Assembly (NCBI GenBank): GCA_027484425.1
Contig: JAIXSZ010000056.1
Span: 62,001 to 126,000 of the forward strand
Direction: 5' to 3'
Length of the DNA stretch: 64,000 nt
Source: Sphingobacteriales bacterium
GTDB lineage: Bacteria > Bacteroidota > Bacteroidia > Chitinophagales > Chitinophagaceae
Positions 1-7,546 of this stretch are shown piece by piece. The stretch's first letter is position 1; the number at the start of each line of letters is the position of its first letter. Under the pieces are notes generated by a model. It saw only the letters and a list, made by a program, of their open reading frames with translations. It did not search any database and was not told the DNA's origin. Position numbers and translations under genes: made by a program.

Positions 1-545
1 GCAGTTTTAGCCTTAGGGTCCCAATTGATCATTTTTACGCCACGGTAAATGAGCCCTTTTTCATAAAGCTCTACGAATACCCTTATAACTGCGGCATAAT
101 AATCCTCGTCCATTGTAAAAGTAGTACGAGACCAATCCAATGAGCAACCTAGTTTTTCTAACTGCTTTAAGATGATACCACCATATTTCTCTTTCCATTC
201 CCAAGCGTATTTGAGAAACTCATCGCGTGGCATTTTCTTTTTGTCTATGCCCATATCACGGAGCATATTTACCACTTTGGCTTCCGTAGCTATAGATGCA
301 TGATCGGTACCAGGCACCCAGCATGTATTAAAGCCCATCATTTTGGCACGACGAATAAGGATATCCTGTACGCTATTGTTGAGCGCATGACCCATATGCA
401 ACACTCCAGTTACATTAGGCGGAGGCATAACTATGGTATACGGAGGGCGATCGTCGGGTGTGCTGGTAAAATAACCTGCGGAGTTCCAATGGTTGTACCA
501 CTTTATTTCCGCTTCTGTATGCTGAAAATTCTTACTGAGTTCCAT
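1..545 (-). CDS. valS: Valyl-tRNA synthetase, N-terminal part (runs off window)
   Basis: Charges tRNA-Val with valine in the cytoplasm. The 181 visible residues start with [20 protein letters not shown] and contain the class I synthetase HIGH-type signature [15 protein letters not shown] near residues 41-55, whose PPPNVTG lead-in is typical of ValRS. The motif [13 protein letters not shown] follows around residue 76, another ValRS hallmark. The reading frame is open to base 1, so the rest of the roughly 870-residue protein, including the KMSKS loop and editing domain, lies outside the window. It is transcribed leftwards. A TAnnTTTG box about 60 bases upstream could be its promoter. Identification is firm. 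Confidence 0.95.
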   Translation of the reverse strand, partial: MELSKNFQHTEAEIKWYNHWNSAGYFTSTPDDRPPYTIVMPPPNVTGVLHMGHALNNSVQDILIRRAKMMGFNTCWVPGTDHASIATEAKVVNMLRDMGIDKKKMPRDEFLKYAWEWKEKYGGIILKQLEKLGCSLDWSRTTFTMDEDYYAAVIRVFVELYEKGLIYRGVKMINWDPKAKT

Positions 546-606
546 AAAATATAAAACGTCAAATGTCAATGACGAAATTTGAAGATTGAAAATTGATAAT
601 AATTGT

Positions 607-614
607 CAAAAGTA
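607..614 (-). promoter_or_regulatory. valS: Putative -7 box for valS
   Basis: Read on the minus strand this is TACTTTTG, a full match to the Bacteroidota -7 consensus TAnnTTTG, about 62 bases before the valS start codon. No convincing -33 TTTG was found, so support is moderate. Confidence 0.4.
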
Positions 615-673
615 ATGACTGTGGTGGTAATTGATGTAGGTGTAATGCAAATAATGCCTGATGGTAATAAAAA

Positions 674-705
674 GAGCAGTATACCTGCAAACAAGTATGC
701 TGCTC
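674..705 (-). terminator. Intrinsic terminator of the NHL-propeller gene
   Basis: An 11-bp stem with one mismatch (GAGCAGTATAC / GTATGCTGCTC) lies just past the stop codon of the leftward gene ending at 743. On the minus strand it is followed by TTTTTATTA, the expected U-run. Confidence 0.7.
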
Positions 706-742
706 AAATATGTTAATAGCAATAAAGCACTAATTGCGTAGG

Positions 743-2080
743 CTATTGCTTTGCCACCTTGACGACAGATACTACTACACCATCGGCTCCAGTGACTTTA
801 AGTATGTACAACCCTGTACACAAATCCGAAAGACTTAAAGTAACGGTGGTTGAGTTTACAACAGTAACCATTGCATTAACAACTCTACCCGTGATATCTG
901 TAATTGTAATGTTGTCATCCAACGCCAATCCAGTAACACTTAAGTTATCATTGGTCGGATTAGGATACACAGATACAACATCACGTACCACATCATTTAC
1001 ACTCACGGGTGTGTATGTTTTGCGAATACGTTGGTTATTGGCGTCAGCAATATATAAATCTCCGTTAGCAGCTACTGCAACACCAAATGGTGTATGTAGG
1101 TTGCAACCATTCACTGCACCCATATCACCACCAAAACCTGGTGTACCATTACCTACAACTGTTGTGATGATACCAGACGTATCTACTTTTCTAATTACGT
1201 CATTGTCAGCATCTGCTATGAAAAGATTGCCCAATGTATCAACAGCTATCCCAGCCGGACGATTAAGTAATGCGGCATTTGCAGGTCCACCATCACCAGT
1301 ATGTCCAAAAGTACTAGCTATACCAGCATAAGTAGAAATAACCCCTGATGGGTTTACTTTTCTAATCACATTGTTTTTAATATCAGATATATAAACATTG
1401 CCCTTTCTGTCGGCTGCTACAGCATACGGTGAATCTAAACGCGCCAATATCGCAAAGTCGCCATCGCCCGAATAGCCAGCTGTGTCATTTCCAGCAAACT
1501 TAGTGATGATACCTGCGGCACTCACCTTACGAATAATGTGATGCTTGGCATCAGCAAAATACAGGTTATTGGCAGTGTCAAAGGTCATTCCATAAGGGCT
1601 ACCAATCTTCGCTGCAGATGCAGGACCACCATCACCTGTGTTGCCATACATACCTATGCCTACTACAGTAGAAATGATGCCTAGTGAATTTACCTTACGT
1701 ATCACATTCCAGCTTGCATCAGATATAAATAACTCATTATTTCTATTTACAGCTATACCATAAGGATAGATCTCCGCCGATGTTGCTACAGAACCGTCTC
1801 CCGTAAAACCAGTACCACCGTTACCCGCAATTGTAACTATATTGCCCGATGCATTTATCTTACGTATTCTGTGATTCAGAAAATCAAGAATGTATATATT
1901 ATTAGTTTTATCAAGGATAACAGACTGAGGGTTGTGCAATTGAGCACCTGTAGAAACAAAACCATCGCCACTGAAACCACCTACACCTGTACCAGATATA
2001 GTATTGATATGAGGAACCTGAGCATGAGCTTGAGCAGCAAATAGAAATGAGGTTAGCAGTAATGGTAATGATAATTTCAT
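743..2080 (-). CDS. Secreted six-bladed NHL-repeat protein with T9SS sorting domain
   Basis: 445 residues from the chosen start. A signal peptide (MKLSLPLLLTSFLFAAQAHA) is followed by six repeats of about 55 residues, each with a G-x-G-D-G turn and an I-A-D/S-D-x-x-N-x-x-I-R-K strand, as in NHL beta-propellers. The last 75 or so residues (from SVYPNPTNDNLSV to SVVKVAKQ) match the type A T9SS sorting domain, so the product is probably secreted across the outer membrane and cell-attached. The frame is open back to 2122, but a TAnnTTTG box at 2095-2102 lies between, so the ATG at 2080 directly before the signal peptide is the credible start. Ligand and role are unknown; NHL propellers usually mediate binding. 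A paralogue lies at 43048-44403. Confidence 0.85.
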   Translation of the reverse strand: MKLSLPLLLTSFLFAAQAHAQVPHINTISGTGVGGFSGDGFVSTGAQLHNPQSVILDKTNNIYILDFLNHRIRKINASGNIVTIAGNGGTGFTGDGSVATSAEIYPYGIAVNRNNELFISDASWNVIRKVNSLGIISTVVGIGMYGNTGDGGPASAAKIGSPYGMTFDTANNLYFADAKHHIIRKVSAAGIITKFAGNDTAGYSGDGDFAILARLDSPYAVAADRKGNVYISDIKNNVIRKVNPSGVISTYAGIASTFGHTGDGGPANAALLNRPAGIAVDTLGNLFIADADNDVIRKVDTSGIITTVVGNGTPGFGGDMGAVNGCNLHTPFGVAVAANGDLYIADANNQRIRKTYTPVSVNDVVRDVVSVYPNPTNDNLSVTGLALDDNITITDITGRVVNAMVTVVNSTTVTLSLSDLCTGLYILKVTGADGVVVSVVKVAKQ

Positions 2081-2094
2081 ACGTATTGTTTGGT

Positions 2095-2102
2095 CAAATA
2101 TA
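2095..2102 (-). promoter_or_regulatory. -7 box for the NHL-propeller gene
   Basis: TATATTTG on the minus strand matches TAnnTTTG exactly and sits 14 bases before the ATG at 2080. It rules out the longer upstream reading frame start at 2122. Confidence 0.6.
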
Positions 2103-2187
2103 ATGTAATTTTTCTTTCCCACTATCTGTTTTAGAGGGTTAGTTTTTGATAGTTAGTAGTAGGGTGAAAAACAATTATCAGAATGTT

Positions 2188-2646
2188 CTATTTAGATCCC
2201 TTTGGCACAAAAAATCCATCTAGAAATCTGTTGCCATTCTTATTCATGTTATAGGCCCAACCCTGAAAACGAATCATATCATAGTCGGCATAAAAAATTC
2301 TAAGAGTATACGCTGTAGATACATATACACTATCCATGTAGTTGAAATAAAGCTTTGTGTTATCGCGCGATACCCACCACATGAATGTCAATGTATCTTT
2401 ATCGGTAGAATCACATTTGTTGGGATAATAATAATATCCAGTGCTATCTTTCCTGAAAACCAACTCACGAGCTACTCTGCAATCCTGATTAATATCGTAT
2501 GCCGGAACAATATATTCATCCATCTGCCAAGGAGTGCTGATAAAAACCTCTCTTGGATCGGGCTGTTCTTTTTCTTTCCATTGCAGCTTGTTGCAGCTCG
2601 CAAAAAATAGCAACCCAGCAAAAGCCCAAAAAAGCAAATTTTTCAT
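2188..2646 (-). CDS. Small lipoprotein of unknown function
   Basis: 152 residues from the ATG at 2646. The N-terminus MKNLLFWAFAGLLFFASCNK is a lipoprotein signal with lipobox FASC (Cys18). The mature part has no motif I recognise. It contains the phrase ELVFRKDSTGYYYYP followed by short beta-rich segments, which resembles the lipocalin-like lipoproteins common in Bacteroidota; a comparable phrase (LEFRKDSTGTEY) occurs in the lipoprotein at 63151-63588. The frame extends 12 codons further upstream, but that would bury the signal peptide. A near-consensus box (TATCTTTA) precedes it. Function cannot be assigned. Confidence 0.7.
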   Translation of the reverse strand: MKNLLFWAFAGLLFFASCNKLQWKEKEQPDPREVFISTPWQMDEYIVPAYDINQDCRVARELVFRKDSTGYYYYPNKCDSTDKDTLTFMWWVSRDNTKLYFNYMDSVYVSTAYTLRIFYADYDMIRFQGWAYNMNKNGNRFLDGFFVPKGSK

Positions 2647-2738
2647 CGTAATATATTTCGTTTGTAAAGATAAATAATACAATTCAATTTGCCATGATAC
2701 TGCCGTTATTTAAGCAAACAATAACCTGTTTTGACGGT

Positions 2739-4061
2739 TTAAGCTGGTTCTTTGGGTTCATCTGTTGTTAATTTCATGTTTCTTAGAGCGGGAGCCGTAA
2801 ACCAAGTAACCGCTACAACCACTAAAGTCATCACACCACCAAATACCACCGCTGGCACAGTGCCCATCAATCTAGCAGTAAGCCCACTCTCCATCGCCCC
2901 AAGTTCATTAGAGGAGCTAATAAACATAGTATTTACTGCCGCTACCCTGCCCCGCATTTTATCTGGCGTATGTAGTTGCAGCACCGTTCCTCTTATTACA
3001 ACACTCACCGCATCAAACATCCCCCCTGCAAACAACATTATTAAAGCCACCAAAAATCCTGCGGAAACATCGAAACCTCCAATGGAAAATAAAGAATGAG
3101 TACCAAAATAACCACAATAGCCAAAAACAACTGTAGTCAGGCCAAATCCCACTATACTCCATGCCAACTTTGCCCCCGGGTGACGGTGTAATGGAACCAG
3201 TGACATAATAAAAAGTGCAATAATGGTGCCAATACCAGGAGCAGCTCTCAACCATCCATACCCCACTTCGCCTACCTTTAATATGTCGTCAGCATAAACA
3301 GGCAGTAAAGCCACTGCACCACCAAACAATACCGCAAACATATCTAACGAAAGAGCTGCCAGAATAATTTGAGTACTAAAAACAAACCTTAATCCTTCTT
3401 TCAAACTTTTGATTGCAGGCTCCTTTGATGTGTTCAATATCGCTTGCTTGGGTATACGCAATACAGCAAACAGGGTAATCATTTCTACAATAGCCACAGT
3501 AAGTAAGCTCCACTCAAAACCTGAAAACGCCAACAAAAAGCCCCCTGCCAGCGGACCAAATACGGCCCCGGCTTGCCACGATGTGCTGCTCCAGGTCGTA
3601 GCATTGGGGTAAAGACTACGAGGCACCAACAATCCCATAAGTGCAAAAGATGAAGGACTAAAAAATGCCCTCAACGCACCACCTACAAAAATACCAGCAT
3701 ACAACAACCATACTATGGCTTTAACAGAGAACTGTAAGCGTGTATAGGGCAACGCCAACCCAACAAAAAATAAGGACAACAAAAAATAGGCTACAGTACA
3801 CCACAATATGAGAGTTCGTTTCTCTCGCTGATCTACAAAATGTCCAGAAAACAAAGAAAACCCAATAGCTGGTATCACTTCACATAATCCTATAATACCT
3901 AACGATAATTTGTCGTGAGTGAGCTGATAAACATAGTAACTTACTATAGCCGATTGCATATTCAGCGCCATAATAATGGAGAAACGCAGCAATAAATAAT
4001 TCCTGAAGAGTGGATACTCCAGTGCCTTATTTTTAGAAAAAAACGCCGATGAAATAGACAA
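2739..4061 (-). CDS. Major facilitator superfamily transporter (TTG start)
   Basis: About 440 residues with roughly twelve hydrophobic segments, starting in the MFS-like lead-in KNKALEYPLFRNYLLLRFS. The motif HFVDQREKRTLIL after the second helix fits the MFS loop 2-3 signature (G-x-x-x-D-x-x-x-R-R). It resembles the MFS_3/enterobactin-exporter-like efflux group; the substrate is not predictable. No in-frame ATG exists before residue 31, so the start must be TTG at 4061 or another non-ATG codon; an upstream in-frame stop lies near 4094. A TAAATTTG box at 4082-4089 supports initiation close to 4061. The C-terminal tail is short and charged. Confidence 0.85.
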   Translation of the reverse strand: MSISSAFFSKNKALEYPLFRNYLLLRFSIIMALNMQSAIVSYYVYQLTHDKLSLGIIGLCEVIPAIGFSLFSGHFVDQREKRTLILWCTVAYFLLSLFFVGLALPYTRLQFSVKAIVWLLYAGIFVGGALRAFFSPSSFALMGLLVPRSLYPNATTWSSTSWQAGAVFGPLAGGFLLAFSGFEWSLLTVAIVEMITLFAVLRIPKQAILNTSKEPAIKSLKEGLRFVFSTQIILAALSLDMFAVLFGGAVALLPVYADDILKVGEVGYGWLRAAPGIGTIIALFIMSLVPLHRHPGAKLAWSIVGFGLTTVVFGYCGYFGTHSLFSIGGFDVSAGFLVALIMLFAGGMFDAVSVVIRGTVLQLHTPDKMRGRVAAVNTMFISSSNELGAMESGLTARLMGTVPAVVFGGVMTLVVVAVTWFTAPALRNMKLTTDEPKEPA

Positions 4062-4081
4062 TAATTCGATATTAGGATGTG

Positions 4082-4089
4082 CAAATTTA
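4082..4089 (-). promoter_or_regulatory. -7 box for the MFS gene
   Basis: TAAATTTG on the minus strand, an exact TAnnTTTG match, 20 bases before the TTG start at 4061. It lies between the upstream in-frame stop and that start. Confidence 0.55.
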
Positions 4090-4281
4090 TCCTAAGCACA
4101 TGGATAAAAGTCAACTATCAACAAAAAGTTACACACACTAGACTAAGGTAAAATTATAAACAAGCTTTGCATATACGATGAACATTCTAACGTAAATCAC
4201 TAATAGGCATCGTAAAAAACTGTGAGCAACAGATATTTAATCCCGAAGTTATTTTACTGCCTCTGGCAATATAAACTCCAT

Positions 4282-4289
4282 TAAATTTG
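4282..4289 (+). promoter_or_regulatory. -7 box for the FtsX-like permease gene
   Basis: TAAATTTG, an exact TAnnTTTG match, ends 8 bases before the ATG at 4298, leaving a very short leader. Confidence 0.5.
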
Positions 4290-4297
4290 CTGTAGCA

Positions 4298-5554
4298 ATG
4301 AGCACCATCAAACAAATAACTGGCACGAGTATTATACAGGCTTTTCAGGAGCTCAGAGCCAATAAATTACGCACATTTTTGTCCTTACTGGGTATCACCA
4401 TCGGGATATTTTGCATCATATCGGTACTTACCGTACTGGATAGTCTCAAAAACTACATACAAAAAGACATGGCTACCTTAGGCAGCGATGTAGTCTATGT
4501 TGGCAGGTGGCCATGGATGGATGATGGTGGCGAATACAAATGGTGGGAATACTTCAGACGACCAAGCATGACGCCAGCAGAGGTAAAGGCAGTGCAATCG
4601 CAAGTACCCGATGTCTCTGTTGCCACACTATGCTTAAGCACAAACCGCATGACTGTCAAATATGACGACATGGAGCTGAGCAGTATCGTGGGTTATGCTG
4701 TGCTACCAGAGTTCGATAAAGTACAAAACATAGATGTTGCCAAAGGCAGATACCTCAGCACCTCCGAATTAGATGGGGGAAACAATGTAGTGGTCTTAGG
4801 ATATGCAGTTTATCGCAATATTTTTCCCGGTAGTATTGATCCCCTTGGCAAAAAAGTAACCTTCATGGGTAGAAAGTTTACTGTCGTAGGTGTGATGAAA
4901 TTTGCCGGTCAGAACATGGCTGGCTTCGACTACGACAATTCTGTAATATTTCCTTACTATGCTGCCACATCGCTTATTGATGTAAACTCACTGGATCATG
5001 ACCCATTTTTGGCAATAAAAGCAGCTAAAGGCAAAAACATAGACGATGTGAAGTACGAAGTAGAGGGAGTACTCCGTAAAATAAGAAAAGTCAGACCCGG
5101 TCAAGCCAACAATTTCGCACTGAATCAACTAAGTCAAGTATCAGAACGTTTAAACGATATTTTCGCTACTATAGATATTGTAGGTTGGTTCATAGGTGGT
5201 CTTTCGCTATTGGTAGGTGCTTTCGGAATCGCCAATATTATGTTTGTAACCGTAAAAGAACGCACTAAAATAATTGGTCTTAAAAAAGCAATCGGTGCCA
5301 AAAGACAGTCAATTCTTATGGAATTTTTGCTGGAAGCAGTGGTTCTTTCGCTTATTGGTGGTGTAGTAGGTGTCTTTATCGTTATACTTATCAGCTTTCT
5401 ACTTACATTTCTATTCGAATTCGAGGTTGTACTTTCATTTTTCAACTTCTTTATCGGTATATTTGTTTCTATAATTGTGGGTATTCTAGCAGGTATAATA
5501 CCAGCAATAAGTGCGTCTAGGTTAGACCCAGTAGTGGCCATAAGATCAAACTAG
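4298..5554 (+). CDS. MacB/FtsX-like ABC transporter permease
   Basis: 418 residues. An N-terminal helix (about 25-48, starting ELRANKLRTFLSLLGITIGI) is followed by a large periplasmic MacB_PCD-type domain (about 50-285) and three C-terminal helices (about 298-325, 345-375, 385-408) with the FtsX signature containing VTVKERTKIIGLKKAIGAKR. Such permeases work with a separate ATPase as mechanotransmission pumps for lipoproteins, peptides or macrolides. No ATP-binding subunit is adjacent, so the partner must be encoded elsewhere; orphan permeases of this kind are common in Bacteroidota. The gene ends 7 bases before the phosphoribosyltransferase gene, suggesting cotranscription. Confidence 0.9.
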   Translation: MSTIKQITGTSIIQAFQELRANKLRTFLSLLGITIGIFCIISVLTVLDSLKNYIQKDMATLGSDVVYVGRWPWMDDGGEYKWWEYFRRPSMTPAEVKAVQSQVPDVSVATLCLSTNRMTVKYDDMELSSIVGYAVLPEFDKVQNIDVAKGRYLSTSELDGGNNVVVLGYAVYRNIFPGSIDPLGKKVTFMGRKFTVVGVMKFAGQNMAGFDYDNSVIFPYYAATSLIDVNSLDHDPFLAIKAAKGKNIDDVKYEVEGVLRKIRKVRPGQANNFALNQLSQVSERLNDIFATIDIVGWFIGGLSLLVGAFGIANIMFVTVKERTKIIGLKKAIGAKRQSILMEFLLEAVVLSLIGGVVGVFIVILISFLLTFLFEFEVVLSFFNFFIGIFVSIIVGILAGIIPAISASRLDPVVAIRSN

Positions 5555-5561
5555 TTTTACA

Positions 5562-6062
5562 ATGACAAAAAAACGAGTACTCATCCTTGATAAAGAGCGT
5601 ATAGCCTTCAAAATGCGCAGAATGGCTTACGAAATATGGGAGCGTAATAGCGATGAGAAAGAAATAGTACTGATAGGCATAGAGGGTAGCGGAAACGTCG
5701 TGGCAAAAAATCTCGCCGCGATATTGGGGGAAATCAGCCCCTTAAAGATTAACCACATCACGTTTACCATCAACAAAAAGAGCCCAATGGATTATGTCTT
5801 AGATTTCGATACCAATCTAAATGACAAATTTATAGTGCTGGTAGATGATGTAGCCAACTCAGGCAAAACATTGATGTATGCATTGCATGGCTTGTTGTCA
5901 TACAATCTCAAAAAAGCTATGGTAGCCGTACTGGTCGATCGTAAACATAAATCATTCCCCATCGCTTGCGATATTGTGGGGCACACCGTAGCTACTACAC
6001 TGCAAGACCATATAGAAGTAGTAACAGGTGCCAACAAGGTCAAAGCTGTATACCTCGAGTAG
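5562..6062 (+). CDS. PyrR-like phosphoribosyltransferase
   Basis: 166 residues of the type I phosphoribosyltransferase fold. The PRPP-binding motif VLVDDVANSGKT is at 92-103, and the later VLVDRKHKSFPI (about 123-134) corresponds to the PyrR signature. PyrR proteins bind PRPP and uracil and may regulate pyrimidine genes. No pyr gene or attenuator is nearby here, so the substrate is uncertain. It lies 7 bases after the permease gene and about 45 bases before the VWA gene, on the same strand. PRTases are also reported among the genes associated with Ter-type stress systems, which makes this position worth noting. The family call is firm; the physiological role is not. Confidence 0.88.
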   Translation: MTKKRVLILDKERIAFKMRRMAYEIWERNSDEKEIVLIGIEGSGNVVAKNLAAILGEISPLKINHITFTINKKSPMDYVLDFDTNLNDKFIVLVDDVANSGKTLMYALHGLLSYNLKKAMVAVLVDRKHKSFPIACDIVGHTVATTLQDHIEVVTGANKVKAVYLE

Positions 6063-6096
6063 TACCACATTCCTTGTTGACCTGCACCAAATTTTT

Positions 6097-6104
6097 TACC
6101 TTTG
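6097..6104 (+). promoter_or_regulatory. -7 box immediately before the VWA gene (leaderless)
   Basis: TACCTTTG, an exact TAnnTTTG match, with a TTG at 6077-6079 in -33 position. It ends only 3 bases before the ATG at 6108, so a transcript from it would start at or beside the initiation codon. Confidence 0.55.
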
Positions 6105-6107
6105 GAT

Positions 6108-6782
6108 ATGGACGAATACATTTCTTTTGAGCAAATACCGTTTGGTAGCGACAATTTTGCCGACAACCCCGAACCCAGATGCCCCTGTGTACTCCTCTTA
6201 GACACATCGGGCTCTATGGCTGGTATGCCCATAACACAGCTCAATGAGGGTGTTCGAACATTCAGACAGGAATTACTGAGCGACCCATTGGCTACCAAGC
6301 GTGTCGAAGTTGCAGTGGTAAGTTTTGGACCAGTCAATATCGTTTCCGATTTCCATACAGTACCCAACTTCCATCCTCAAGAACTGGAAACTACCGGCGA
6401 CACTCCCCTCGGCGATGCTATACTAACAGGCATTGACATGGTAAATCGCCGCAAAAAAGAATACAAAGAAAATGGAATAGCCTATTACAAACCCTGGATA
6501 ATACTTATCACAGATGGTGCACCTACCGACGAATGGGCCGCCGCAGCTGCCGCAGTCCAAAAAGGTGAAGCCAATAAGTCTTTTGCCTTTTTTGCTATAG
6601 GGGTTGAAAGTGCTAACATGGACATCCTCCGCCAGATATCCACTCGTAGCCCATTAAAACTTAAAGGATTAATGTTCAGAGAATTTTTCATTTGGTTGTC
6701 TGCCTCTATGAAAATGGTCTCTGCCAAAAATCCCGGTACCACCATCAATCTATTACCACCTAGCGGCTGGTCTGAGCTATGA
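6108..6782 (+). CDS. VWA-domain protein, TerY/YegL-like (triad member 1)
   Basis: 224 residues, essentially one von Willebrand factor A domain. The metal-ion-dependent adhesion site is intact: DTSGS at 32-36, the TGDTPLGD threonine segment near residue 100, and ITDGAPTDEW near 135. The lead-in PFG..F..NPEPRCPCVLLLDTSGSM is characteristic of the TerY/YegL family. No signal peptide, so it is cytoplasmic. It forms the first gene of a VWA-PP2C-kinase set, where the VWA protein is thought to act as a metal-dependent scaffold or target of the kinase/phosphatase pair. The frame opens at a TTG two codons earlier, but the ATG at 6108 fits the family. Its stop overlaps the next start (ATGA). Confidence 0.92.
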   Translation: MDEYISFEQIPFGSDNFADNPEPRCPCVLLLDTSGSMAGMPITQLNEGVRTFRQELLSDPLATKRVEVAVVSFGPVNIVSDFHTVPNFHPQELETTGDTPLGDAILTGIDMVNRRKKEYKENGIAYYKPWIILITDGAPTDEWAAAAAAVQKGEANKSFAFFAIGVESANMDILRQISTRSPLKLKGLMFREFFIWLSASMKMVSAKNPGTTINLLPPSGWSEL

Positions 6783-7546
6783 CATGGAAAGCCATCGGAC
6801 AATCTATAACCGGAACCTCACATGCAGCTACAACATCAGGTTGCGAGGACACACTCTATTATGAATGCATCACTACACCCGATTCTGATTCTGTGCTTAT
6901 CGTCACAGTATCCGATGGTGCTGGCAGTGCGCTATACGGAGGCGATGGTGCAAAAATCGTAACAACCGAGGCCAATAAATACATCACGCTATTGCTGCAA
7001 GAGAATAGCAGCATAACTGTGACCGACATATATGCTATGGCAGAGCAAATTTATGATGTACTAGCCAACGCCGCTACAAACAATGATGTTGCAATAGAAG
7101 AATATTCCTGCACTATGGTGGGCGCTGTTGTTTCAAGCAAATATGCGCTATTTTATCAAATAGGCGATGGGGCTATAATACGCTCAAATGACGCTGGTGC
7201 ACTTTCTACTGTTTGGTGGCCTCACAACGGCGAATACTTAAATACTACCGCCTTTGTGACAGACAATGTATCAATGCCAGATCTGCAAGTAGTTCTTCTA
7301 AACGAAGAAATCAACGAATTAGCGCTATTTACAGACGGACTCCAGATGCTTACACTCAGTATGGACACTCTAACCGTTCATCAACCATTTTTCACTGGTT
7401 TGTTTCATCACCTGCGTTTGGCAGATACTCCCGAAAAAATAGCTACACTCAATACGATGCTAGCACAGTACCTCGATAGCCCTGCCATAAATTCCAGAAC
7501 CGACGATGACAAAACCTTATTCCTAGCTACAAGATTACCTGCATGA
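6779..7546 (+). CDS. PP2C-type Ser/Thr phosphatase, YegK-like (triad member 2)
   Basis: 255 residues with the PPM/PP2C metal motifs in order: VSDGAGSALYGGDGA (about 44-58), YQIGDGAII (about 126-134), ALFTDGLQ (about 181-188) and TDDDKTL (about 241-247). These supply the aspartates that bind the two catalytic metals, so an active Mn/Mg-dependent phosphoprotein phosphatase is expected. The start codon overlaps the stop of the VWA gene and its own stop overlaps the kinase start, both as ATGA, so the three genes are probably translationally coupled. The obvious inferred substrate is the partner kinase or VWA protein. Confidence 0.92.
   Translation: MTWKAIGQSITGTSHAATTSGCEDTLYYECITTPDSDSVLIVTVSDGAGSALYGGDGAKIVTTEANKYITLLLQENSSITVTDIYAMAEQIYDVLANAATNNDVAIEEYSCTMVGAVVSSKYALFYQIGDGAIIRSNDAGALSTVWWPHNGEYLNTTAFVTDNVSMPDLQVVLLNEEINELALFTDGLQMLTLSMDTLTVHQPFFTGLFHHLRLADTPEKIATLNTMLAQYLDSPAINSRTDDDKTLFLATRLPA

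Noticed and set aside
759-1331. 190-codon plus-strand frame inside the NHL-repeat gene
   Set aside because: It lies antisense to a well-supported repeat protein; its composition (Thr/Val/Pro-rich, no motif) is that of a shadow frame.
5134-6367. Antisense frames across the permease, PRTase and VWA genes
   Set aside because: They run opposite to genes with clear catalytic motifs and have no recognisable domain.
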